NCBI GenBank assembly: GCA_017617335.1
Contig: JAFZWK010000072.1
Span: 1 to 64,000, forward strand
Direction of reading: 5' to 3'
Length of the DNA: 64,000 bases
DNA from: Bacteroidaceae bacterium
Lineage (GTDB): Bacteria > Bacteroidota > Bacteroidia > Bacteroidales > Bacteroidaceae
A program made the translations under genes and the position numbers. A model generated the notes under the pieces. It did not search any database. It saw only the letters and a list, made by a program, of their open reading frames with translations, and had not been told where the DNA came from. Positions 52,564 through 62,237 of the stretch are shown here, piece after piece (the first letter of the stretch is position 1; every line of letters starts with the position of its first letter).

Positions 52564-55329
52564 ATGAATAGAGTACATGCCCTGATTGCATCCCTGATGC
52601 TTACTTCGACCGCAATCGCCCAGGAAGATGCTTTCTTCGAGCCCTACAAGAATATCGACCTGCGCCTGCCTGCCGTGCCCCTCATCGTGAACGACCCCTA
52701 CATTTCTTTCTGGTCGCCCTACGACAAGTTGACTGACGGCAGCACCCGCCACTGGTCGAACATCAAGAAACCTATGGACGGACTCCTGCGTGTGGACGGT
52801 ACCGTATACCGATGGATGGGGCAACAGCAAACCTACATTCTGGGCAATCCCCTGCTCCCTATGGCTTCAGACAAGAACTGGTCGGCAAAAGCCTACATAA
52901 GCACCACGCCTCCTTCCAGCGGAATCACGTGGGCACGCGAGGACTTCGATGACTCCAGCTGGGAAACCATGAGAGGTGCCTTCGGCTGCCCTTATCATGG
53001 AAGTAACTATGATTGTCCTGACGACTGGCATACCCATGTTGGAACGGAGTGGTACAAGGAAGGGACCAGCGTCTTTATCCGACGGCATGTAAACCTGACA
53101 GCCGACGATCTGAAGAAGGAACTTTACGTGAAATACTCACACGATGATTACTTTTTCCTCTTCATCAACGGCAGAAGTGTCATCAATACGGGCTACACAT
53201 GGGCTCCAAATGAAATACTGAAACTGAGCGAGACGGTCATGAGTTACCTCCACGAGGGCGACAACGTGATTGCAGTTCGTTGCCAGAACAAGACGGGAGG
53301 CGCCTATTGCGACTATGGACTCTACGAGAACCTGAAGACGAACAATCCCAAGGAGGTGGTGGCCACCCAGACAAACGTGGACGTGCTGGCCTGCAACACA
53401 TACTACAAATTCAAGTGTGGACCTGTCAATCTGGACGTGGTATTCACGGCACCCATGATTATCGATGACCTGGAGGCAATCTCAACTCCCATCAACTACG
53501 TCAGCTACCGTGTGACCTCGAATGACGGTCAGGAGCACGACGTGCAGTTCTATTACGGCTTCACCTCCGAAATGGCTGTCTACGACGGCACGCAATCGAC
53601 CGTTCACCGCACTCATACCAAGAATGACTGGAAATACGTGAACGCGGGCACTCAGAGCCAAAGCATCCTGGGACGGGCAGGTGACATGATCACTATCGAC
53701 TGGGGATACATCTATCTCCCCGCTGTAGATGGAGGCGATGTCTGTGTGGCCGACTACAACGATGCAGAGAGTGAGTTCGCTGCAGAAGGCAAGATCACTA
53801 CGGTAAAGGACGGCGTGGTGCGCTCAGCCAACTCGTCGGCATATCCCATGATCTGCTTCACCAAGGATCTGGGAACGGGTTCGCAGGCATCAGGCTACCT
53901 GATGATAGGCTACGACGAACGCTACGACATCAAATACTTCAACACGAACTATCCAGGCTACTGGGCACGCAACAAGAAGACTATCTATGATGCCTTCGAG
54001 GAAATGGGAAGCAAGTACACCTATTACATGAACCGTAGCCGCGATATGGACAAAATGATCTACGACGATGCTTACAACGCCACGAACAGCAAGAAGTATG
54101 CTGAGCTCTTGTCAGGTACCTACCGACACGTGCTGGCAGCACACAAGCTCTTCGAGGACAAGGACGGCAACCTGCTCTATTTCTCCAAGGAGAACAACTC
54201 AAACGGTTGCGTGAACACCGTAGACCTGACCTATCCCTCCTCACCGCTCTTCCTGAGCTACAACCCTGCCCTGCAGAAGGCAATGATTACCAGTATTCTT
54301 GATTACTGCTACTCGGGACGATGGCCCTACAACTTTGCTGCGCACGATTTGGGAACCTATCCCCACGCCAATGGAAACGTGTACGGAAACCCTCGTGCAA
54401 ACGATGGCTCCACCATGCCTCTGGAAGAAAGCGCCAACATCATCACGCTGGCTGCCTACATCGCCAAGAAAGACGGCGATCTGGATTATCTGAGGAAATA
54501 CTGGAGAGTGCTGACCTCGTGGAACCAATTCCTGGTGGACAACGGAAAAGAGCCTGGCAACCAACTTTGCACCGATGACTTCAAGGGTTCCAGCACCCGC
54601 AACGCTAACCTGGCCGTGAAAGCAATCATGGGAATCGCCTCCTTCGCCGAGATGTGCAAGATGCTGGGATACGATGACCTCTACGAGAAGCACATGGCCA
54701 CCGCTCACGAGTACGCCCATTACTGGGTGGATATGGACCGGTCGAAGGATGGAACGTGGTACTATATGGAGTTCCAGAATTCCAAACATTGGGGCTTGAA
54801 GTACAATATGCTGTGGGATAAACTCTGGGGATGGAACATCTTCAATGATGATTACACGGGCGACGTGATGGCTGTGGAAATTCCCTATTACCTGAAACGG
54901 ATGAAACGTTACGGCTTACCTTTGGACAGCCGCGACAATTCGTGCAAATCTGACTGGAATGCGTGGGTGGCAGCAATGACGACCAACGAGGCTGATTTCA
55001 ACGCCATCATGGACACGGAATGGAAATTCGCCAATGAAACCACCTCACGATGGCCGCTAAGTGATTGGCACCAAACAGAAAATGCCTCAGCAGTAGCCTT
55101 CCGTGCCCGTTCTGTCATCGGAGGCTTCTGGGCAAAAGTGTTGGTAGAGAAGAATGCAGGCAACCTGCCCGATGCAGTTGAAGGTATCCAGGAAACAACC
55201 TCTCAAGGCAACAAGCAGAGCGAGGTAGGCAGATACAACCTAAGCGGTCAACCCATAAAGAAGGACGAGAAGGGTGTCCACATCGTGAAGTACTCCGACG
55301 GAACTGCACAGAAAGTACTGGTCAAATAG
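52564..55329 (+). CDS. Glutaminase A-like secreted protein (DUF5127/DUF4965/DUF1793) with jelly-roll insert
   Basis: 921 residues with a signal peptide (MNRVHALIASLMLTSTAIAQ). The N-terminal DUF5127-type signature is LPAVPLIVNDPYISFWSPYDKLTDG near residue 36. A galactose-binding-like insert interrupts it (about 115-250: WAREDFDDSSWETMRG, LYVKYSHDDYFFLFINGR), of the kind found in beta-galactosidases. The main (alpha/alpha)6-like region carries PLFLSYNP near 560, YPHANGNVYGNP near 600, LPLEESANIITLAAYIAKKDGDLDYLRKYW-type sequence near 630-660 and TDDFKGSS near 680. A C-terminal outer-membrane sorting-like tail (YNLSGQPIKKDEKGVHIVKYSDG) is present. Proteins of this family are called glutaminase A from a fungal member, but the Bacteroidetes ones are more likely glycan-active. 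Role uncertain. Confidence 0.75.
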   Translation: MNRVHALIASLMLTSTAIAQEDAFFEPYKNIDLRLPAVPLIVNDPYISFWSPYDKLTDGSTRHWSNIKKPMDGLLRVDGTVYRWMGQQQTYILGNPLLPMASDKNWSAKAYISTTPPSSGITWAREDFDDSSWETMRGAFGCPYHGSNYDCPDDWHTHVGTEWYKEGTSVFIRRHVNLTADDLKKELYVKYSHDDYFFLFINGRSVINTGYTWAPNEILKLSETVMSYLHEGDNVIAVRCQNKTGGAYCDYGLYENLKTNNPKEVVATQTNVDVLACNTYYKFKCGPVNLDVVFTAPMIIDDLEAISTPINYVSYRVTSNDGQEHDVQFYYGFTSEMAVYDGTQSTVHRTHTKNDWKYVNAGTQSQSILGRAGDMITIDWGYIYLPAVDGGDVCVADYNDAESEFAAEGKITTVKDGVVRSANSSAYPMICFTKDLGTGSQASGYLMIGYDERYDIKYFNTNYPGYWARNKKTIYDAFEEMGSKYTYYMNRSRDMDKMIYDDAYNATNSKKYAELLSGTYRHVLAAHKLFEDKDGNLLYFSKENNSNGCVNTVDLTYPSSPLFLSYNPALQKAMITSILDYCYSGRWPYNFAAHDLGTYPHANGNVYGNPRANDGSTMPLEESANIITLAAYIAKKDGDLDYLRKYWRVLTSWNQFLVDNGKEPGNQLCTDDFKGSSTRNANLAVKAIMGIASFAEMCKMLGYDDLYEKHMATAHEYAHYWVDMDRSKDGTWYYMEFQNSKHWGLKYNMLWDKLWGWNIFNDDYTGDVMAVEIPYYLKRMKRYGLPLDSRDNSCKSDWNAWVAAMTTNEADFNAIMDTEWKFANETTSRWPLSDWHQTENASAVAFRARSVIGGFWAKVLVEKNAGNLPDAVEGIQETTSQGNKQSEVGRYNLSGQPIKKDEKGVHIVKYSDGTAQKVLVK

Positions 55330-55366
55330 AACGTATCATTTGATAAACCTATAAATCCTGAAGCGC

Positions 55367-56002
55367 GTGAGAAGACAAGAGCTATACGACAAGGTGGTGG
55401 AATACTTCCAGAAGGCCATGCCTGTTGCTAAGACGGAATTGCACTACAAAGATCCGTTCGAACTGCTGGTAGCTGTAATGCTTAGTGCTCAATGCACAGA
55501 CAAGAGGATTAATCAAGTGACTCCACATCTCTTTGAGGACTATCCCAACGCTGCATCGATGGCGCTGGCCACTCCAGAGGTCATCTATGAGTATATCAGC
55601 TCTGTCTCATACCCCAACAGCAAGGCGAAGCATCTGGTGGAAATGGCCCGAATGCTGATCAAGGATTTCGGCGGCGAGGTGCCCTCCACGATGGAAGAAC
55701 TGACAAAGCTGCCTGGTGTGGGACGCAAGACAGCCAACGTGGTGCTGAGTGTTGTATTCCAACAAGCCGCAATGGCGGTGGATACCCATGTTTTCAGGGT
55801 GAGTCACCGCATTGGTCTGGTTCCCCAAACCTGCACTACCCCACTCAGCGTGGAACGCATGCTGGTGAAACACCTGCCTGAGGAGACGATACGCGATGCC
55901 CATCATTGGCTCATCCTGCACGGTCGATATGTATGCACAGCCCTCAAACCCAAATGTGAACAATGCGGTCTGCTCGAAATTTGTGCACGGAAATTTGCTT
56001 AA
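55367..56002 (+). CDS. nth: Endonuclease III
   Basis: A 211-residue bifunctional DNA glycosylase/AP lyase for oxidised pyrimidines. The helix-hairpin-helix LPGVGRKTANVVL near residue 115 carries the catalytic lysine, VDTHVFRVSHR near 138 the catalytic aspartate, and the C-terminal 4Fe-4S cluster ligands C-x6-C-x2-C-x5-C are intact (near 188-205). Starts with GTG at 55367. Its stop overlaps the -33 region of the pgk promoter; a small stem TTTGCTT/AAGCAAA (55994-56011) follows. Confidence 0.96.
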   Translation: MRRQELYDKVVEYFQKAMPVAKTELHYKDPFELLVAVMLSAQCTDKRINQVTPHLFEDYPNAASMALATPEVIYEYISSVSYPNSKAKHLVEMARMLIKDFGGEVPSTMEELTKLPGVGRKTANVVLSVVFQQAAMAVDTHVFRVSHRIGLVPQTCTTPLSVERMLVKHLPEETIRDAHHWLILHGRYVCTALKPKCEQCGLLEICARKFA

Positions 56003-56025
56003 TAAAGCAAAAAGCAGTAATTTTG
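55994..56025 (+). promoter_or_regulatory. sigma-ABfr promoter of pgk
   Basis: TTTG (55994-55997), 20 bp, TAATTTTG (56018-56025): a full match, 50 bp before the pgk ATG. The -33 box lies inside the end of nth. Confidence 0.72.
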
Positions 56026-56075
56026 CACGCGATAAAAAGAGACAAACTTTACATATTATTAAACAATAAGACATT

Positions 56076-57323
56076 ATGACAATTAACGAGTACAAATTTG
56101 CCGGCAAAAAGGCAATTGTTCGTGTGGACTTCAATGTGCCTCTGGACGAGAATGGAAACATTACTGACGACACCCGTATCCGTGGTGCCCTGCCTACCCT
56201 GAAGAAGATTGTTGCTGATGGCGGTGCAGTCATCATCATGAGTCATATGGGTAAGCCCAAAGGCAAGGTTAATTCAAAACTCTCCCTGAGTCAGATCCGC
56301 GAAGCTGTGGAGAAAGCTCTGGGTGTTCCCGTTGCATTTGCCGCTGACTGCGCCAATGCAGATGCTGAGGTGGCAGCCCTGAAGCCAGGCGAGGCTTTGT
56401 TGCTGGAGAATCTGCGTTTTTACCCAGAAGAGGAAGGCAAACCTGTAGGTATCGACAAGGAAGATCCTGCCTACGATGCAGCCAAGAAGGAGATGAAAGC
56501 AAAGCAGAAGGACTTCGCAAAGAAGTTGGCCAGCTATGCTGACTGCTACGTAATGGATGCTTTCGGAACCGCTCATCGCAAACACGCCAGTACCGCTGTG
56601 ATCGCTGACTATTTCGACAAGAACGACAAAATGTTGGGTTATCTGATGGAGAAGGAAGTGCAAGCAGTTGACAACGTGTTGAGCAACATCAAGCGTCCTT
56701 TCGTTGCCATCATGGGCGGTTCTAAGGTCAGCACCAAGATCGGCATCATCGAGAACCTGCTGGGCAAGGTAGACAAGCTGATTCTGTGTGGCGGCATGAC
56801 CTACACCTTCGCTAAAGCTCATGGCGGTGAGGTAGGTAACTCTATCTGTGAGAATGACAAGCTGGACATCGCACTCAACGTGGAGAAGATGGCTAAGGAG
56901 AACGGCGTAGAGCTGGTTCTGGGTGTAGACTCTGTAATCGCTGACGCATTTTCCAACGACGCCAACACCAAGGTTGCACTCAGCACCGAAATCCCCGAAG
57001 GTTGGGAAGGTCTGGATGCAGGTCCCCAGAGCCGCGAGATCTTTGCTAATGCTATCAAGGGTGCAAAGACTATCCTCTGGAACGGTCCTGCTGGTGTATT
57101 CGAGTTCGACAACTTCACAGCAGGTAGCCGCGCTATCGGTGATGCTGTAGCACAAGCTACTGCTGAGGGTGCATTCTCATTGATCGGTGGAGGCGACTCT
57201 GTAGCTTGCGTCAACAAGTTCGGTCTGGCTGACAAGGTATCCTACATCTCCACGGGTGGTGGCGCTTTGCTGGAGGCCATCGAGGGCAAGGAACTGCCTG
57301 GTGTTGCTGCCATCAAGGGATAA
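56076..57323 (+). CDS. pgk: Phosphoglycerate kinase
   Basis: A 415-residue glycolytic kinase that makes ATP from 1,3-bisphosphoglycerate. Landmarks: [20 protein letters not shown] near residue 14, MSHMGKPKG near 58, [12 protein letters not shown] near 105, [14 protein letters not shown] near 160, the nucleotide site [13 protein letters not shown] near 208, and [13 protein letters not shown] near 370. Length matches the family. One isolated CAACGTGTTG at 56672-56681 lies in its coding sequence and looks accidental. Confidence 0.97.
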   Translation: MTINEYKFAGKKAIVRVDFNVPLDENGNITDDTRIRGALPTLKKIVADGGAVIIMSHMGKPKGKVNSKLSLSQIREAVEKALGVPVAFAADCANADAEVAALKPGEALLLENLRFYPEEEGKPVGIDKEDPAYDAAKKEMKAKQKDFAKKLASYADCYVMDAFGTAHRKHASTAVIADYFDKNDKMLGYLMEKEVQAVDNVLSNIKRPFVAIMGGSKVSTKIGIIENLLGKVDKLILCGGMTYTFAKAHGGEVGNSICENDKLDIALNVEKMAKENGVELVLGVDSVIADAFSNDANTKVALSTEIPEGWEGLDAGPQSREIFANAIKGAKTILWNGPAGVFEFDNFTAGSRAIGDAVAQATAEGAFSLIGGGDSVACVNKFGLADKVSYISTGGGALLEAIEGKELPGVAAIKG

Positions 57324-57370
57324 AGACAAGTATTGACTGATACGGAGTGATGCTTCGCTCCGCATGAAAC

Positions 57371-58333
57371 ATGAAGAAATATTATTTGCTGATAATATTA
57401 CTGATTATGGCCTCCTGTACAAGTAAGCAGGAGGCCATGCTATCTTCCGAAGAGGAGGCACAGCTCGACAGTCTGGCTCTTCGCATCGCTGTGATGCCTG
57501 TAATGGACTGCCTACCCATCTATTATGCCCAGCGGACAGGTTTGATGAAAGAAATGAACCTGAACGCCTGCGTGAAAACCTATGTGGCTCAGATGGATAT
57601 CGACACGACACTACGAAAGAAATATGCAGATGTGGCCTACTCGGATTTGATACGTGCCATTCGGCTAATGCCTACCGTTAACAACCTGCATGCCTTCATG
57701 GCAGGTCAGGAGCAACTGACACTAATCTCGCAAAAAGGCAAGCGGGTGAAGAAGGAGAATCAACTCAAGGAGAAGATGATAGCCATATGCCGTCTATCAG
57801 TAACAGATTATTGGTGTGACGCATTCATTGACAGTTTGAAGATGAATGATGAAAACGCATACCGTCCACAAGTGAATGATGTGCAACTGAGAACTGACAT
57901 GCTGCGCACCAACCTGATAGATGCAGGAATCTATACAGACCCCTACACGACCTGGATGCTGGGACTGGGGCATCGCAAGATAGAACAGACAAAAGATCAG
58001 GACCCACAAATGACGACATGGCTCGTACGTTCCGACAGCACCCTAAGTGAAGAGAAGGAAAAGCAGATACAACTCTTTGTCCAAGTATACAACCAAGCCA
58101 TAGAAAACATTAATCAAGGTCTTCTGGCAGACAGCACCAAGGCAATCCTAAGGGACACATACAAGATTCCCGCCCAGGTGGCAGACTCCTTGATACTGCC
58201 GAAATATAAACACGCGAAAGCTCCAGAACAGGAAGACTTGACACGTGCTGCCGACTGGCTCCGCACCCGCAAAAGACTACCACAAAAGATTAACACAGAA
58301 GACCTGATCACGACGAAATATACAAAGGAATGA
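57371..58333 (+). CDS. Solute-binding-like lipoprotein (NMT1/SsuA-type)
   Basis: 320 residues. Lipobox MASCTSK at the N-terminus. The segment IAVMPVMDCLPIYYAQRTGLMKE and the following TYVAQMDIDTTLRKKYADVAYSDLIRAI match the ligand-binding core of NMT1/THI5/SsuA periplasmic binding proteins (thiamine precursor, sulfonate or bicarbonate type). No ABC permease or ATPase is adjacent; instead the stop codon overlaps the start of a cytoplasmic-looking TPR gene (ATGA at 58330). Ligand unknown. Confidence 0.7.
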   Translation: MKKYYLLIILLIMASCTSKQEAMLSSEEEAQLDSLALRIAVMPVMDCLPIYYAQRTGLMKEMNLNACVKTYVAQMDIDTTLRKKYADVAYSDLIRAIRLMPTVNNLHAFMAGQEQLTLISQKGKRVKKENQLKEKMIAICRLSVTDYWCDAFIDSLKMNDENAYRPQVNDVQLRTDMLRTNLIDAGIYTDPYTTWMLGLGHRKIEQTKDQDPQMTTWLVRSDSTLSEEKEKQIQLFVQVYNQAIENINQGLLADSTKAILRDTYKIPAQVADSLILPKYKHAKAPEQEDLTRAADWLRTRKRLPQKINTEDLITTKYTKE

Positions 58334-60408
58334 TAAATCTGAAAGCACTGGGACACATGGTGGATGAGGGTACTAAGGCTCTGCTGAGTTACCGCATCTC
58401 AGAAGGGTTGGAATTTATGACAGCCTTGATGATTGAATGTGATGACCGACAACTCTACAACCAGACCAACCAACTCTGTGATGACTATGCCAACATGATG
58501 CGATTCATCGCTCAAGGAGGTGTGGATCCCCAGCACAACAAAATTCAAGACAATATCATTCGCACAGGACTGCGCACCCTCGACGCTGCACACCGCTCCA
58601 TACGCATCTATCAGAATCTTGACAAGTACGGAACCACCTACAACATGATGGTTCAAGTACATGGCAGAGATGCATACAACATTCTACAGAAACTGTGGAA
58701 CAAGTTGAAAGACACTCCTCGACACTACGACGTGGAGGATCAAATCTTCAACTGTCTCTGGACCAGCGAGCAATTCTCTCCCGCACAAACAGCTGAGGTA
58801 TATGAGTCCCTTTGCAACCAATCCAGTCAGGTCCAACAACATTGGATCTCGGCTCTCGCCCTTTCTTTATGGGAATATATGGATCCTGAGAAGATGACCC
58901 TCATGGCGATGCTGACATCTTCAGACGATCCACACGTTCGTGCAAGAGCCCTAACAGGTTATGCCCTGGCAATGATGAGACACAAGGACCGATTGTGGTT
59001 ATACCCCACTCATGGTCAAGCCTTGTTGAACAAGCGGGCGGCCAGTGAAATGATTCTGATACAAAAGAACCTCATTCTAAGCCTTCGAAGCGAAAAAGCC
59101 AATGAAAAGATGGAGAAGGATTTGATTCCCAACGTGATGAAAATCTTTGGTAACGACTACGAACGTCTCAAGCTTGGATTGGGGAAAGAGGACAAGAAGG
59201 CTCAAAAACTCTTTAAAGAAATACATAAACTTAACACAACAGGATATGACCTGAGTTACCGAAACTTCATCTTCGCAAGCAGAAACAAATTCTACGAACA
59301 GTTGGCACATTGGTTTGCTCCCTTCGACGAGAAACGTCCTGAGACGATATCGGTCATGTATGACAAGAAAGGCGAACTTAGAAAGGACATGAAGTTTTTC
59401 ATGAAAGCAAGCCCCCACTGTGAGACCGACAAATACGCCATTTGTTTTCTATTGCAGAACAATTTGGAAACCATAAAAATGATGCAAGTAGATCCTGAAA
59501 TCATGGATGAGTATCTGAACAGGGAACCGTCTCCAGATGAGATCTACCGCAACATTATACAATGTCTCTACCGATTCTACTACTTGTCGCCCTGGAAGGC
59601 TGAGTTGACAAATCCCTTCGAGATGACACCTTACATGCCCGACTACGATAATCTTCGCAACTTCTTCAATGACGAACAAATGCTGGAGGTTTGCAAGTTC
59701 CTGGCTGAACATGAGTACTACAACCGGCCTCTCATCTATCTTGACGAATTAATCCACAAAAATGGAGCTTCGGAGGAGACTCTCGTCCTGATGGGAAAAT
59801 GTCATATAGGACAAGGTAACTACAACAAGGCATTGGAGCAATTGACGAAAGCAGAGATCCTGAATGAGAAAAACATAGAAATCCTGAGCAACATTACCCA
59901 ATGCTACAAAGCTATGGAGCGATACGAGAAACAGGAAGAATACCTGACGCGACTGGTAGAATTAAACCAAGAGACATACCGCATAGAACTTGCTCTCTGC
60001 TACATGAACCAAGGGAAATACGAGGAAGCATTGAAAATCTTCTATCAGATGGAGTACGAAGGCAAACATGTGAACATTTGTATGCGTTCCATCGCATGGT
60101 GTTCACTAAAACTCAATAAACTGGAGACTGCCGAACGATATTACAGGAAACTGATGGACTTAGGCGAGAAAACACGATGGGAAGATTACCTGAACGCTGG
60201 TCATACCGCTTTCATAGCAGGGAATTGGAAGTTGGCCAAAGAACGTTACAAGACCTATATCCCTTTGTATCAGAAGGAGCATCCCGATGATCACACAAGT
60301 GGTATAGCGCCCTATGACACTGACAAGCAAGAACTGATGAACCACAAAATCAGTATAGCAGACATAAATCTTATGCGTGACATCGTTCTTTCTAAAGATG
60401 AAGTTTAA
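58330..60408 (+). CDS. Tetratricopeptide-repeat protein
   Basis: A 692-residue, mostly helical protein without a signal peptide. The first 470 residues are not clearly repetitive; the second part (from about 480) contains TPR-like units: ALEQLTKAEILNEKNIEILSNI, CYKAMERYEKQEEYLTRLVELN, CYMNQGKYEEALKIFYQMEYEG and LNKLETAERYYRKLMDLG. Function unknown. It overlaps both neighbours: 4 bp with the upstream lipoprotein gene and 11 bp with the thioredoxin-like gene, so the three are coupled. Confidence 0.75.
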   Translation: MINLKALGHMVDEGTKALLSYRISEGLEFMTALMIECDDRQLYNQTNQLCDDYANMMRFIAQGGVDPQHNKIQDNIIRTGLRTLDAAHRSIRIYQNLDKYGTTYNMMVQVHGRDAYNILQKLWNKLKDTPRHYDVEDQIFNCLWTSEQFSPAQTAEVYESLCNQSSQVQQHWISALALSLWEYMDPEKMTLMAMLTSSDDPHVRARALTGYALAMMRHKDRLWLYPTHGQALLNKRAASEMILIQKNLILSLRSEKANEKMEKDLIPNVMKIFGNDYERLKLGLGKEDKKAQKLFKEIHKLNTTGYDLSYRNFIFASRNKFYEQLAHWFAPFDEKRPETISVMYDKKGELRKDMKFFMKASPHCETDKYAICFLLQNNLETIKMMQVDPEIMDEYLNREPSPDEIYRNIIQCLYRFYYLSPWKAELTNPFEMTPYMPDYDNLRNFFNDEQMLEVCKFLAEHEYYNRPLIYLDELIHKNGASEETLVLMGKCHIGQGNYNKALEQLTKAEILNEKNIEILSNITQCYKAMERYEKQEEYLTRLVELNQETYRIELALCYMNQGKYEEALKIFYQMEYEGKHVNICMRSIAWCSLKLNKLETAERYYRKLMDLGEKTRWEDYLNAGHTAFIAGNWKLAKERYKTYIPLYQKEHPDDHTSGIAPYDTDKQELMNHKISIADINLMRDIVLSKDEV

Positions 60409-60958
60409 CTCTCTTCTGCTTTTCATGGCAGTAACCGTCTATTCGTGCACTCAACCTGGAAAAATGCCTGCCGTACAACAAGAAACTGATCATCCCTCAA
60501 AAGATAGAGAGGAAATCTGGAAACAAAGTGATCGACGTATTCAAGTAGGAAGTTTTGCACCTGATATCCTTCTACCTAAACTGTTTCCTGGTGACAAAAC
60601 AGATCTGGACTCTCTACAACGCAAAGAACATATATTACTCTTTTGGGCTTCATGGTGTGACGACTGTCAGCGAGAAATGCCAGACTTGCTTGCTATACAA
60701 CAGAAATATCCTGCAATAACATGGATCAGCATCTCTTTTGACAACGAGGTTCAGAAAGCACAAAACTATATCAGAAAGCATAAACTTAACGGTATACATC
60801 TCTTTGATGCCAGGAATTGGAGAGGTTCTGCTTCAGAGGACTATGCAGTCCCACTACACGGGATACCTTATATCATTTACGTAGATGAATATGGGAAAAT
60901 CCGATGGCATGGAGGAACGGCCAAAGAATTAGAAGAAAGTCTTGACAGCAGAACCTAA
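60398..60958 (+). CDS. TlpA/thioredoxin-like lipoprotein
   Basis: A 186-residue redox protein. A lipobox (VTVYSCTQ) anchors it outside the cytoplasm. The thioredoxin fold carries the active site WASWCDDCQREMP near residue 87, the cis-proline near VPLHGIPYIIYVDEYG near 155 and a C-terminal helix. The CDDC spacing is that of TlpA/ResA-type thiol-disulfide exchange proteins. It starts inside the TPR gene and its last 30 bp overlap the convergent phospholipase D-like gene. Confidence 0.8.
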   Translation: MKFNSLLLFMAVTVYSCTQPGKMPAVQQETDHPSKDREEIWKQSDRRIQVGSFAPDILLPKLFPGDKTDLDSLQRKEHILLFWASWCDDCQREMPDLLAIQQKYPAITWISISFDNEVQKAQNYIRKHKLNGIHLFDARNWRGSASEDYAVPLHGIPYIIYVDEYGKIRWHGGTAKELEESLDSRT

Positions 60959-62179
60959 TCGTCCAATGATGCGATGACCTAACGAGAAACGTTTCTTCCA
61001 ATCAGCAGACTTATAAACTTGACAATTCTGAGTCACATCGCGATAAAATATCTCCTCCAATTCTTGCGTAACTGAAGGGTCATAAATAAAAGCATTCACT
61101 TCGTAATCATAAAGCAAGGAACGGCCATCTAAGTTGGTAGTACCAATTGTGCAGAAACGATGGTCAATTGTCATTACTTTCGTGTGATGGAACCCCCCAT
61201 CATAATACCAAACTGTAGCTCCTCGACGAGCCATCTTCTTCATTTCTAATCCAATAACATCAGGAGTAATATTGTTATCGCAGTTAGTAGAAACCATTAT
61301 CTGAACATTCACACCTCTCTTTAGAGCCCTCTTTAGAGCACGGCGCACTGTGCGTACATTCGTGGGATAAGGATTCACTATCTGTATGTCGCTTTGAGCA
61401 ACATCAATGGCACGAGCAAATGTCTTACGCATTTGATAACTGCCTTCATACGGATAGCGATCAACTACAGCAACGGGGGATTCTCCCACGTGTTCTGAGG
61501 AGGCTTGGTAACGAGAATCCAATTCAAGCACTTCGCCAGAAACAGCATACCACATTACAGAAAAAATATGCTCAAAGGCGGCTACAGAAGGCCCCTCCAC
61601 ACGTATATGCATATCACGCCATTCTCCCACCTTCGGGGTACCATGAATATAGTAGTCAGCAACATTCATTCCTCCTGTATATGCATACTTGCCATCCACA
61701 ACAACAATCTTGCGATGATCACGATGATAGGCATGATTGATATATGGAAATTTCACCTTGTCGAACTCGCGAATATCTATTCCCATAGCTCGAGCGCTAT
61801 CCAAAAATGGGTCGAAAGTAGATCTATCTGTAAAACTGCGACTGGCATAACTATCAAAAATAAAACGCACCTGAACGCCCTGACGAACTTTCTCGGCAAG
61901 AATATCAAAGAGTGCATGACCAATGCTATCATCCTTAAGCTTAAAGTATTCAAGATGAATATAAGATTCGGCCTTCCGAATATGTGCAAACATATCATCA
62001 AACTTCTCACGTCCACTTGGCAATAAAGTTATACGGTTTCCTTCATAAATAGGTATACCCAAATCATCCAACATCTGATGAGATATCTCATCCAAGTTCT
62101 GAGACTGAACAGGAAAGGCCAATAGAAACTGTCCCAAAAGAATCAATAGAAGAACTTGAAGACTTTTGAATTTCATCAT
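60929..62179 (-). CDS. Exported phospholipase D-family protein (cardiolipin synthase-like)
   Basis: A 416-residue protein with two HKD motifs, HRKIVVVDG near residue 156 and HTKVMTIDH near 328, each completed by the downstream GGMN and GTTNLD. The spacing and the YIHLEYFKLKDDSIG start of the fold match cardiolipin synthases. Unlike E. coli ClsA, it has a signal-like N-terminus (VLLLILLGQFLLAFPVQS) rather than two transmembrane helices, suggesting a secreted or periplasmic enzyme. It lies 58 bp downstream of kdsD. Start ATG 62179 or 62176. Confidence 0.85.
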   Translation of the reverse strand: MMKFKSLQVLLLILLGQFLLAFPVQSQNLDEISHQMLDDLGIPIYEGNRITLLPSGREKFDDMFAHIRKAESYIHLEYFKLKDDSIGHALFDILAEKVRQGVQVRFIFDSYASRSFTDRSTFDPFLDSARAMGIDIREFDKVKFPYINHAYHRDHRKIVVVDGKYAYTGGMNVADYYIHGTPKVGEWRDMHIRVEGPSVAAFEHIFSVMWYAVSGEVLELDSRYQASSEHVGESPVAVVDRYPYEGSYQMRKTFARAIDVAQSDIQIVNPYPTNVRTVRRALKRALKRGVNVQIMVSTNCDNNITPDVIGLEMKKMARRGATVWYYDGGFHHTKVMTIDHRFCTIGTTNLDGRSLLYDYEVNAFIYDPSVTQELEEIFYRDVTQNCQVYKSADWKKRFSLGHRIIGRLGSAVKTFF

Positions 62180-62237
62180 GTTGTTCTAATGGAAAGAATG
62201 TGATGAAAAAAAAGAGTAAAAGAAAAGAGCCATTCTC

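Noticed and set aside
56672..56681. CAACGTGTTG inside pgk
   Set aside because: A single copy in conserved coding sequence without phased neighbours; about one chance match is expected in the window.
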